Part shown: positions 13,254 through 25,200 of the stretch, piece after piece
Position numbering within the stretch: the stretch's first letter is position 1
How the letters are laid out: each line of letters opens with the position of its first letter
Origin: Ischnura elegans
Lineage: Eukaryota; Arthropoda; Insecta; Odonata; Coenagrionidae
Assembly: GCF_921293095.1 (NCBI RefSeq)
Contig: NC_060252.1
Location: 43,152,881 to 43,216,880 of the forward strand
Direction: 5' to 3'
DNA length: 64,000 nucleotides
The notes under the pieces: model-generated
What the model was told of the DNA's origin: nothing
The model's database searches: none
The model's input: the letters and a program-made list of their open reading frames with translations, nothing else
Position numbers and translations under genes: made by a program

Positions 13254-14230
13254 GAATTACTGAAAAAGGCCATTTAAACTAGATCAAAAGTCATAATAAA
13301 ACGTAGTTGCTCAGCCTGCCAAACTAAACCCCAATTTTGACAATAATAACTTTCAAGGATCAATTATAAGCTTTGGAAAAAATAATAAGCTTACACACAG
13401 TAACTTGATAAGAATTGGTAATTCCATCTTTTTAAATTGATTTTTAATACCATTCATATACTTCTCCACCTAAACCAACAACGACTCTCACTGAATTTTC
13501 CTCAGAGGAACCAAAGCAAAACCCAAAGAAATTATAAAATACCAATGTTTGACATACCTATGGACTCAAACAACCAAATGCCACCGCATTCTCACTCATA
13601 TGTGCATCACTTTGGGAGTGCTGTAAAAAAAATGAACATTCAATAAGAATACGCCTATCAGAATACATATATAATGAGGTTTACACTATCTTGTTAATTA
13701 AAAAATTAGGTAACACCCTATTTCCATTGCTAAAGCAACATTATTATACACCATCCTCTCATTTTCATTACAAGTTACACATATATCCTGGTTAGAGAAA
13801 ATAATGGAAAGGAAACCAAGACATGACTCAAAGTAATCAATACCTCCAATGGCGAAGGTATTTTGGAATAGCATTACATGAATTCTCAGTATATTACATT
13901 ACTAATAACAGTTAATAATGATAGGTATATATGAATAAAGAAACACCCACTCTAATTCAAATATGTACTGAATTAAAAAAGGCATTAACTATTCTTTTCT
14001 ATTTTGAAGTCAACTGGAAATTTTAATCAAATGTGAATCAGTGCCAATGATTTTTGAGACTTCAACCATGCTGTTTGAAGAAAATAACACAATGAATGAC
14101 ATAGATTACATAAAAGATAGAGATAAAGCTGAGGATATATTAAAAATTTATAAAAATATATTTAAAAAATAATATACTTGGGCTGACAGTGATAAAAAAT
14201 AAACTTTGGCAGACAATATGAAAATTTAAT
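13254..14230. other. Noncoding DNA right of the LTR element
   Basis: AT-rich, no supported feature. Confidence 0.55.
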
Positions 14231-14240
14231 CAGCCACACC

Positions 14241-14915
14241 ATGAGACACAAGTATCTAATTAAAGTTATTATTAAAGGACAGGTGGAAGGAAAGAACAGC
14301 CTAGGTGCACCACAAATGATATTCATAAAGCACGTGATGAATGATGAAAAGCAGAAAACTTATGTAGGTTTAAACAGGGCTGGACTTACCCAAAGTTACA
14401 CTATAGGCACCTCTCCATTGAGTGCCCCTCCTCACTTGAGCCCCCCCCCCCCCTTTTCCCAATTTTTATGGAAAGGCAAAGCCACTCTCAAGAGGTAAGG
14501 TTCGGAAAAAAAGGAATAAACAGATACATATATGGCTGACAGCATAAGTTTATGCTTGAATTTTTATGCAGGAAAAACATAGACAATTCAATTTAAAAAA
14601 ACAGCTTGGAGTAAACTGCATGAAACAATTTAGATTAGCACATTTAAAGCCCTAGTAAAGAGGGCACCTGCAGGCAGATGGAACCCACACAATAAGCCGA
14701 CAGCGGTGCCCATTGGGGTGCCTCTAGTACAGATCATTGCTAGTTGCCTAACAGAAGGCACCCCTTGACCTGTGATGCCCCTAGGCACATGCCTATTTTG
14801 CTTTACGGTAAATCCGGCCCTAGGTGTAAAAATATTACCTGATAGGAGAACTGACTGGAGATCTATGTCAAACCAATCTTAGGATTTAAGACTGTTGATA
14901 ATGATGATAAAAAAA
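14241..14915 (+). mobile_element. Non-LTR retrotransposon 3' fragment, split by a hAT element
   Basis: The frame LRHKYLIKVIIKGQVEGKNS...YVG is the tail of a LINE reverse-transcriptase protein. After the inserted hAT element it resumes as ILPDRRTDWRSMSNQS and reaches a GATGATGATAA-like tail. Frame and stop damage show it is dead. It belongs to the same family as the fragment at 58.9-59.3 kb. Confidence 0.6.
14375..14822. mobile_element. hAT-type MITE nested in the LINE tail
   Basis: The inverted ends CAGGGCTGGACTTACC and TAGGGCCGGATTTACC differ at four positions. The flanks GGTTTAAA (14367-14374) and GGTGTAAA (14823-14830) form an 8-bp duplication with one change. Removing it rejoins the LINE reading. 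It contains a run of C at about 14440. Confidence 0.7.
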
Positions 14916-16202
14916 TATCCAAATAGAAAATCATCAAGCAGCCATGCAGCCAGAAATTTGGTAAGCAAGCATGTCTACAGCAAGTTGTAACAACTCAGCA
15001 TTTTCCTCGGAATGCCAAAAGTGAACAAATCCTATGGGAGCATGGGCGTGACCATTGTTATGATTACAAATATTTTTATCTAAATAGATTTAGTTTTTAG
15101 GTAAATGAAATTTGTTAATGAATACACCCAGAATAACTTTTAGAAATAAAGTAGATCATGCTTTATGATATTAATTACATACATCCGGAGGACTATTCAT
15201 GAAAGTAATTGTATTGTACGTTGAATCGGCATTATTTCCGGACAAGTAATCAGAATAAAGGGCATCAGCGATTGCAGATGTTGCTTCATATGTTAAAAAT
15301 GTGTTTGTTAACAAATGAGGCATAGAAGTACATCATTGATGACATACTGAGAGAGTGATAAATAGAATCAGAAAAATTTTGAAGTTTAAAAAGTGAGTGC
15401 ACACCAGATCATTGAAAGCTAAACCTCACTTAAAGCAGGGGTCTATTGCAAACAATAAATTTAAGGAATATGTAGGTATTTTGGGAGTTGCTGATGCCCA
15501 TTTAGCCATGTACCTGATTACAAATGGGGAAGCTGAATGCTTCAATCCATTATTTGGCTTTCATGTATATTATTCAAGAATAGATATTATTAGTTAGCTA
15601 TTTGAGTGCCGTTCTAGTTATTCAAACTCCATATTTGTATTTCACAAAAAAGCATTCAAGACAGAATATTATTTTGATAATAAAAATGTGGAGTAAAAAA
15701 ATAAGGAGATACTAATTTTTTTTGATACCTTATCAAGTGATAATAGGCATTTAACTGATAAGTCTTACCTTCTTCCCCATATCCAGTTCATAAGCACCGA
15801 AGATGGACTTTGTGTGTCTCGAGCTAAAACAAATTAAAAAAAAAAATACATCTCAAATGGATAGTACCTCAAGCAGCCTCCAAAATTCCCTTGTCCATAA
15901 AACTTACATATACATACATACTTTCAAAGAGTTAATTAGAATTTCAATTTTTTTCATGGAAATACACATCCAAATTCTAATGCCATTTTATAAATACACA
16001 ACTGAGCACTCTGAATCTGCAATTCCTTAATCCAGGAACATTTAAAATTTGGCAATATTTCCACAGTGAGCTTTGCAAGGAAACAATTATTTGCTGAATA
16101 ATTGCATTCATCTTCACCAGCTGAGACTGTTCCCCATTCTTTCACAAATATTCAACCTGTTGAAGCTCTCGATAATAGGACACACAGTTGCTCTTTTAAT
16201 AC
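14916..16202. other. Noncoding DNA, possible 3'UTR of the coiled-coil gene
   Basis: If the stop at 16203 is right, the minus-strand 3'UTR lies here. No convincing AATAAA was located. Otherwise AT-rich and featureless. Confidence 0.35.
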
Positions 16203-16243
16203 TTATCGCAAAGTCAGAAATGCTGCATGAGCTGATGACTCGA
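16203..16243 (-). CDS. Coiled-coil gene, proposed last exon 12
   Basis: A good acceptor (TTTCATTTCAG) is followed by 41 nt that accept phase 1 from exon 11 and encode FESSAHAAFLTLR and a TAA stop. This makes the total CDS divisible by three. An alternative acceptor at about 10486 has the same phase, so this end is tentative. Confidence 0.4.
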
Positions 16244-19200
16244 CTGAAATGAAATTAGGTACTCCACTCGCCCAGACTTGGCTCCAACTTAGAGCAGACA
16301 GAAGATTGACATGAGTAACAGATGACTTTTTAAATAAGTTCTCCACTTAACATTAGGTAGAAAATGATTGTAGGTAAAAAATGACTTAATTTTTGAGAGG
16401 AGAAAAAGTACCCAAGTTTTTAGCTAATCTTATGAAAAAACTAAACTGAGGTTTTAATCCTTCCGTGACTATGCCTAGAAAACTTACACGAACGATTGTG
16501 TGGGATATCTCATGTACCCCATTTATAATTCTTAAATTATATCCTGTATTTTAGTCTTTTCTGTAATTCAACACAATTGACTCTTCTTTAAATGGTATAA
16601 TATATTGTTTTGTATCATTAATAAATACTTTGTAGGCTACAATTATGTTTTTACATTGATTTTGTGCGAAATGGCAGGAATCTTTTGTATTTCGCTATTA
16701 CTAACTGTCGGTACATTGACTAACATGCTATGAAAAAAACAAGTAAAAAGTTGCCATCACGTGGTTGGCATTATTAAAGTTATAATGTAATAAAATTTAT
16801 TGCATTCAACTCGTATGCTTGCACTCATTTAACATGCAAGTTTTTTTTCTTGCTGCCAACAGCTGTGCTGGGTAATACTCCACCAATAACAATTAAAGTT
16901 TTCAAAAACAATTTAAATGCAAAAAAAATCATTCCTTGCATGAATAATGACAAAGTAGCTGAGCTCAAATACAAAAACTATCAAGGAGACGAAATAAAAA
17001 AAAATATCAGGGACCAAAGTGGAATTTATAGGCTAAAGTGAGGGGATTGTATGGCGTCATACATTGTGGACAGACGGGGAGAAGTCTGAAGGTCAGAGCA
17101 GAAGAGCATAAGAGGGACTTTGAAAACAGGGAAGGAAAATCCCAGTTTGCGGCTCACCTCCTAGAAGATGGATACCGGGCTGATTTCATCCCAGAAATGC
17201 TGCAACGGGTTAATAAAGGGACATTTGGGAACAGTTGTACATCGTTTCTGCCATTAGTAGGAAGGATGTTATTACTAACGTCCATGTTTTTCCCTTCCAT
17301 TCTCCGATCCTTGACCTCCCTCAGCTAATCGGGGAAAAAACCCTCCGAGCACCTGAAAACAGTCACCATCTCTCCCCTACCTCACCCCAGACCAACGGTC
17401 AGTTTAAAATTCCCGACCCTCCTTTCCACCCCACCTTCCACTCCCATTTCTCAAATGTTTGCGAGTGTGCAATTTGTGTATATATATTGGTATGGTTAAT
17501 TTCTTGGTTTAGTCTTGATAATGCTGCAGTGCAGCGAAACATGTCGACTCTAGTGTAATAAATTTTTATGTGGAAAGTGCAAAGTGTTTCACTTCATATC
17601 TCATAATGGATCTCCACAAAGTATCTGCCTCATCCATCCAATTAAAAAAAAATATACAACATTAACGTAATTTGGGCACATAGTCACAGAAGGGTTAGAA
17701 CCAATTATTTTCTATTTCAAAAGGTTTAATTTAGAAGACGCATATTTTTAATGGGATTTTTAGTCTGATTTAATCCCACGTTTCATAATGTTCTTATAAA
17801 TTCACTTTGTTGTTTCAGGAACAGTCACTCTCATTAAACAAGGACCCAGTACACAATGTATCAAAATCCAAATATAATTAGAATAACCTTAAGACATGAA
17901 GATACGTCTCTTTCGGGTAATACACCGCGTGGGTCCATTGTTCTAGTCCGAGAACAATGGACCCACGCGGTGTATTACCCGAAAGAGACGTATCTTCATA
18001 CTCATCGACCCGCGGAAGCCTGCATAAGGAACCTTAAGACATATTTATGTGTGTGAAGACCATGCTACTCACAGAGTGTATGTGTAGCATCCACTAATTG
18101 TGGCACCATCTCTTCACTCTCGGGCCTTCCTCCATGAGATGCTGATCGCTGACGTTTCTGAAGACCAGCAGCAAGCTGCTTTTTCTGAGCACCAAACTGC
18201 TTGTAAGCCTGCCTTCGCATTTCCAAGAGCTGCATTTGCTCCCCTTGGCGTTGCTCTCTATCATTCAGCAACCGCACATCGAGATGATGGCCGACAGAAT
18301 GTAGCTGAGAGATCCTTAATAATTAAGAGAACTCTTTTAACAAACCCAAAGCCATTAAATGTTTTAGTAACTGCTTTAACTGCATTTCTTTCCCTCACTT
18401 ACTCACTCAGTGATTCAACCCGAAAGTTGCTTAGGGTAAGTGAGCGTAAAGGTACGTTTACACTGTGCAGCATGTCGTACAAACAAGTTATGTACATGTA
18501 ACATGTTTTACGAAAAAGTTACAAATCTGTGTAACATGTTACATGTAAATTTGTGATACAAAACAAAAATTTGCGTTATACAACAAGTTAACATAATTAT
18601 GTTAACTCATGTTACAGAAAAGAGTTGAAGTGCATGGTGGGGATAGCCAGTTGATGGGTGGGCTAGTTGTCGTGTGCCAAGCTGTTTAGTGAGTGCCATA
18701 TGAAATGAAGACAACAATGGTCGCGTGGCAACAGGCAGAAATGATCGGGCTCATCGAGTCATACAGAGAGCAACGGCTACTGCGGGATCCCTGAGCAGAA
18801 GATTACAAGAACAAACATGATGTGAGGGTATAAATGAACGAAACTTTCAGCGTAGCGACTGAATCTGTAACATGTTATTTATACATTTATGGATCTGCTG
18901 GACTCTTGTTATAAAACAAATGTTACAAGTACAGTAAAATCTCTTTATATCGTAATGGAGGGGACCAAAATTTGGGCGATTTGATGTATGGGGGTTCACG
19001 AAAGAGAGGTTTTAGTGATATGCACCATTTTTTCCAAATCTTTTGGAAATGAAAGGCACTAACTGTCTTTTAAACCGTTATATTTTTGTGTTTAAACAAA
19101 AATGCATGCGCTAGTGAACATATATTCATTATCTAATGATAACAGAAAGCGAGTGCTATCACATGATTTTTACTATGATTTGAGAGAAAACGATGTGATC

Positions 19201-22200
19201 TCTCTTAATTCAACAGTTATTTGAAATGATGAGGATGGTTAGATACCTTTTTTCTCATTTACTGTTTTTTATGCTCTCACATGGAACAAAATGACCACAG
19301 CTAATGATTAACGTGAAAATTACAGCACATTAAAGGTGTATAAGAAAAAAAATAAGCGTGAAACATTTATCACTGAAAATGTCATTACATGTACGTAATC
19401 GTGTCTTGGTCTCTAGTTGTCTCGGTACGATTTGCTGAGGTAGTTAGGCCGTCTCGGGGGTGTCTCCTTGGTATGATAAGTGGAGGTTTTATGATATAAA
19501 GAGGTTCACTACAAAGAGGTTTGCCAATAAATTTACATGTAAATGTGACGGGACCGTAGGGGTGGTACAAGTATGGAGGTTTTCGATGTAAAGAGGTTCA
19601 CTACATAGAGGTTTTACTGTAACTTGTTACAATTATCATGTTTAGATAACATGTTACACAGAGTAAATTCACCTTATAGCTCGCCCCAGACATGCAAATA
19701 CAAAACATTCAGGGTAAGGGGGCCAGTTCCTTTCCCTGGGCCACCTCACACTGCGAGTCAGATTGATTGTCGACGAGTTCACTTTGTGGAAATTCACTAA
19801 TAGTAAAAATACAACAGCTATGGCTATTTTCCACACTTTTTTAATTGCTCAACCACTTTCAATGTTTTCACCACGGGTGGTCTGGCCAGGTCGGCTGGTC
19901 GGCGATCGCCGAGGGCCCCGAGCTTAGGGGGCTCCCACAACGCTCGTGTCTATCATGAAGAGAATATAAAAAGGTGCAATAAAAAGACTCAGATTGCTCA
20001 AACCAAGGTTATTTTTTTGCAATCATAAAAATCTGATTTTTCTTTCATTTGCTTCATTTGCAAGGTACTTAGAGTAAAAAGGTCATACAGAAAAAAATAA
20101 AGGAGTCGGAAAATAAAAGGTACCTGATTCATTTTTGAATGGGCTATTCGAAAAGCTTATTTTACAGGTTTTTTTTTTTATTTGTATGATAAAAATTTAC
20201 AAGCTGTGAAATTCTCACTTTTTACAGTATTTTTTCTGATGAAATAGCTATTTTTATTCACTTTTATGTAGTTTTTAAGAGCCAGAATAGCGTCAAAATC
20301 CATTTCCGGGCATGCAATATGCTAAAATTTTCCGGGGCAGGGGCCCATCAGGAGCCCCAGCCAAGGGCCCCCATCCACCCTAGACCACCCCTGGTTTTCA
20401 CATAATTATGTGACAGCTTGATAATGATGTGAAAACACTTACAACGGTTGAGCAAATTAAAAAAGATTGGAAAATTACTGCAGCCGTTGTATTATTGCTA
20501 TAATTCTGTGAGGATTTTATGTATTTAGGGGTGTCCAAAGGCTTCACCCTGGATTTGAACCCAGGACTGTTTGGTAAACAGCCAAGTGTTTCACCCACTA
20601 GGCTACCAAACCCATTCTTTCTCTCACATATTTAACATCTCTGGGTAAACTGGGGTAATTATAAAAAAAAGGAAGGCCTTCAAAGATGCTAAGTTTTGAG
20701 AGAGTAATATCAATGAAGATCATCTTTCATTAGATTTAATACGTACACATCAACACATATGCATTCATTCCTATGGTTGATTGAACATGAAAGGAAAAGA
20801 ACTTTTTAGCATTCATAAAACTAATTACCCAAGGACACTGGGGGGAAATGTGGTAAAAAAAAGCCTCAATAAGCAAATCACTACCTCCTAAAAAAAGTGG
20901 GAGGATACATTTGGGTGAGAATGAATATTTTTCACTCACAACAAAGTTTACAGAGAGCAGCATCACAGTTGCTATGTAGTCTTGGTTTCTCATTCAAAGT
21001 TTTTAAGCGCTCAAACCATAGTGTTAAAATGTGAGAAGTAAACCAGAGTGGGATGGGGCCCCCATTGCCAAGGTCAGTGATGCAGTGAGGGGGGTTTTGG
21101 GGGGTAAAACCCCCACCAGAGCTCAGAGAAATTTTTAAGTTCAATCCATTTTACTTAATTGGATTGATATTACAAATAGAATAGTTTAAGGATTAATAAA
21201 ATATCCCCCAGAAAGCCGCAAAACTCACCATTTTGAACCATTTATCTTAAAATTCCGCAATTTATCAGTCTCGCACCTACCGCTTATCCTGGTGGGTATT
21301 CCATACCCCCACATTACCCCGGTATTACTTGCACCTAAACCTCCCCCAGCCTAAATTCCTAGCTGTGCCCCTGGCCAAGATATCTTGATAATTACACTGT
21401 TAGAGTGTTGACAAGGGCAAGAGGGAAGATTGACAGGTAGCCACAGCAGGGGTCTAGCATTATACTAGCTCTTTAATTATACAGTTCACACAGTTGCCAG
21501 GCCCAATGACAATGGAAGATGCTAAAAGAGCCTAAGGCCTCCTGAGGACGTCCAGACTAGGGGCCCTAGCAGAGATTACCTCCCATCTGCTCCGGTTGCC
21601 ATTTTTATCAACTGGGAAAATTATTTACAAACTGTATTGCTGATTCTAATGCTCTTACATCGGCACCATTGTTATACAACACCTTGATTAATAAACAATG
21701 TACTCAACCAGACTGGAAAATCATGATTTTATATATAAACAGAAAATTTCTAAGTTTAAGGATCGTGAATCATAGGTCTTCTATAGTCCAGATTTCAATA
21801 CATACTCAACAACTTACTTCTCAGCATCATACCTACAGTCATATGTAAATTAAAATTTACAATTTTACCATTTCTATTCAATGTGAGAAAAAACCAAAAA
21901 CCAATTCTTCTATTTATACCCACTACATACCATTCCTTGTAGCACAAGCGCGAGTTCGCCAGTGTCCGTAGCTTGTTTCCAAAATTCAATTATTTTAGCA
22001 TAATTTATAATAACATTACTATGCAATCATTACGATTCTCTTCCATTCTTATTTTTTCAAAAGTAATTTGATAGCTCATGGAGACGAAGGGACATTGCCC
22101 ATATTAAAAGAAATACAGTAAATACTATAACAACAAACCAAAATTATGGTATAGGGTAAGTTACATGAAAAAACACAAAACTTCACTCATAATTCCCATA

Positions 22201-25200
22201 AAGCAATAGGGCATATGCATACAATTAGACACATATGTACTTAAGTTTCCAATTGTAATACATCTTTTGTCTTCTAATTATGTATTTCAATCTACATATT
22301 TATTGAATGAAACTTACTTGGCACTCAGTGCAGAGATGTCTTCTGGAGGAGGAATGCTGGAAACAAGAGCTCGGGATGTGGGAGAAGACCTTTGTGAGCC
22401 ATGTTTCGTAGGGGAAGACTCGGAGGATTCAGTCTTAAGTCTTTGGTTAGGAGAATTGGCAGTGGTAAGAGTGCTGGCAAGATTGGGGGACAACAACATG
22501 GGGGAAGATGCAGAGGAAGTAATTGCATCGACTGATGCATTTTGCGATGGTCCTTCTGGATTCATTGCCCTTTGACGAATTTCTTCATTCAAACGTAGAG
22601 CATTGGACAAACGCAGCTGTAAGACATCCCTCTCCTCCATCAACTAGAGATAGGGGATATTACAAACAAATAAATTATGCAGTAAAAACAAACATAATGC
22701 TATTGGCCTTAGCTGTATTACATATTTGTTTTTGAAACTCAATCGCCTAAGGAATAAAATGTAAGTAAAACAACTGCTAAATGCTTTCTCACTTAGTTCT
22801 TAGCCACACGAGTGTTATAATATTTTTGAATTTTATTTAAAATGAGTGTAAACTGAATTTCTTCTTCAAACACTACATCAACTCTAGAGAGAAAAAGAGG
22901 AGAGAAAAATTACGGATTTGCTCACCTGTTTCACCTCTAATGTCAGTTCATCGCACTGGACATCCCTCTGGTGTAGTGTGTACAGAGCTATATCCAGCTC
23001 CTCCTGTAGGGCACTCTCCTCTTCCTCTTCCCCTCCTCCCACATTCTCCACCCTCTCTTCCTCCTCCTCCCCAACAGACGTCCGCCTTCTACGATACTCC
23101 TCCTCCAACTGCCTCACAACCATCCTCAGCCTTGCCATCTCGTTGTCCTGCTCCTCTTTCATCTCCACTAACCTTGAGTTTGCTGCCTCGAGGACGTCTG
23201 CTCTCTCCCGGATCACCTCCCCTTCCCTCAGCCTCTCCTCGAGCTCAGCGACCCGCGCCTCCAGCTCCTTGACCCCTGACCTTGCAGCATTCTCGTCCTC
23301 CTCCTCGCTCCACTCCCACTCGTCTCGAGCCGTCTTACCGTCAACGCCCACGTGTTTCACGTTCGCCCTCGCCTCGTCTCGTTCTGCCTCGGCCACCCTC
23401 ACTGCCTCTGCCATCCGGTCACCCTCCAGCTCCATCTGCTCCAGGTTCGACGAAAGTCTCTCGCATTCCTCCTCCGCATACTTGAGCCTCGACAGAACCC
23501 TGTTCAGCTCCTCCCCTAGTCCCTCGGCTTTCTCCGACAGGGTCTCATTCTCCCTCTTCAACTCCTCCATCTTCGAGTTCGTTTCAATGTGCTTTCGGTG
23601 CACGTCGTTCGCTGCTTGGTTCTTTCGTTCCACCTCCTCCCCGTGTCTCGCTTTCAGTTCTTCCAATTCCCTCTGGTGGCCATCTCGATCCCTCATCAGC
23701 TCCTCGTCAAGCTGCTGAAGTTTCTCCTGGAGGCTTGATATGGCCGCATCCTTCTGGGTCAGCATGGAATCCAAAATGAGAAGTTTTTCCTGAGACTGCT
23801 TAAGGGCCTCGACATGTTGGCTACTTGAGTCTTCCTGTTTGCTTAAAAGCTGCATGAGTTGGGCTTCCTTATCACTTAACTTCTCCCGGAGCTCCTCAAT
23901 TTGGATGTTGTACTGCTGCTCGCCGGACCACAGCTTTTCTTCCATGCTTGCCACATGCAATTCAAAGTTTTTCAAGGCCTCGTCCTTCTGGGTGATTGCA
24001 GAGTTCATTTCTGCCAGTCTCCACTCCAATGACTGCTCTCCTTCTGCAGCTTTACTTTCAGCCCTTGTAAGCTCCTCTCTCAAAACTGTAAGCTCACTGT
24101 TCTTTTCGTCCAAGACTTTCTCAAGCTCATGCAATCTTTCCTGCAGACTCATGATGGCCTCACCTGAGTTGGCTTCTGAAGAGCTCAAATTTTCGTACAA
24201 CTTGGACATCTGATTCTCTTTATCTTGAAGAGCCATGGACATATCCTTCAGCCTATTTTCATAAGTTTTAATGGTGTTTTTCCAGCTGAGCTCATAATTT
24301 GATGCTTGCTTCTGCATGTCCCACAATTCAGATTCTTTGTCGGAAAGAGAAGATTCCAATGCACTCCTTGCCTGCCTTGCTTGTTCTTCAGTGCTGGCAA
24401 GTTTTTCCAGTAGTGATTCCTTCTCACGTTTGGCATTTGACATTGCTTCTTCAAGCTCCCTGATCTTCTCACTATGTTCCTGACTAAGCTGCAATGCCTT
24501 GGCTTCTGCATTCGACAACTCTGCCCTGGCCAGGGAGAGCTCATTCACTCTCTCGTTCAATATCACATCATATTCATTCAATTTTGCATTGTGAGCCTCA
24601 GTGACGTTTCCTAGTAACGTCTCTTTTTCGTTTGAGAATTCATTGAGCTGCCGATCCTTGTCCTCAATGACTTGCTCAAGGTCCTTCAATCTCCTTTCAA
24701 AAGTTACACTTGATTCCATCAACTTTTCTTGCAGAGCTGTCACTTCATTTTGCATAGAAGCAACAGTCTCATCTTTAGTAGCAGCTAATTTTTCAAGCTC
24801 CGTCACCTTTCCCTCAAAATATTTCCTGCAATCTTGCATTTTAACTTCAACGTCCAAAATCCCTTGCTTTGCCAAAACCAATTCATTTGTCTTGCTAGCA
24901 ATCTGTTCCTCCATTTGCTTCACACCTTCCTCATATGATACTAACTTATCCTTCAAATTCTTCTTCTCATTTGATTCCTGTTCAAAATATGATTGCAAAT
25001 AAGTATCCTTTTCGCCAATAGCTGATTGCAACTGCCTAATTTGTTCCTCATAATAATGACACCTTTCATTCAGTTGAGCATTTAAGTTATACAGCTCCTG
25101 ATCTTTCATACCAATGATGCCTTCTAACTCCTTCAACTTGGTCTCAAATGAGCTGCTTAAGCCCTGCAATTTGCTATCAGAGTCATAAATGTTTCTCTGA

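Noticed and set aside
17889-18037. PiggyBac-type MITE bounded by TTAA around the perfect foldback
   Set aside because: TTAA is only part of the longer 13-bp flanking repeat, and the inner ends do not pair as terminal repeats.
22918-23718. 266-codon serine-rich plus-strand frame, with similar ones along 23.8-27.0 kb
   Set aside because: Antisense of Glu/Leu/Lys-rich coiled-coil codons; the minus-strand frame is far longer and spliced.
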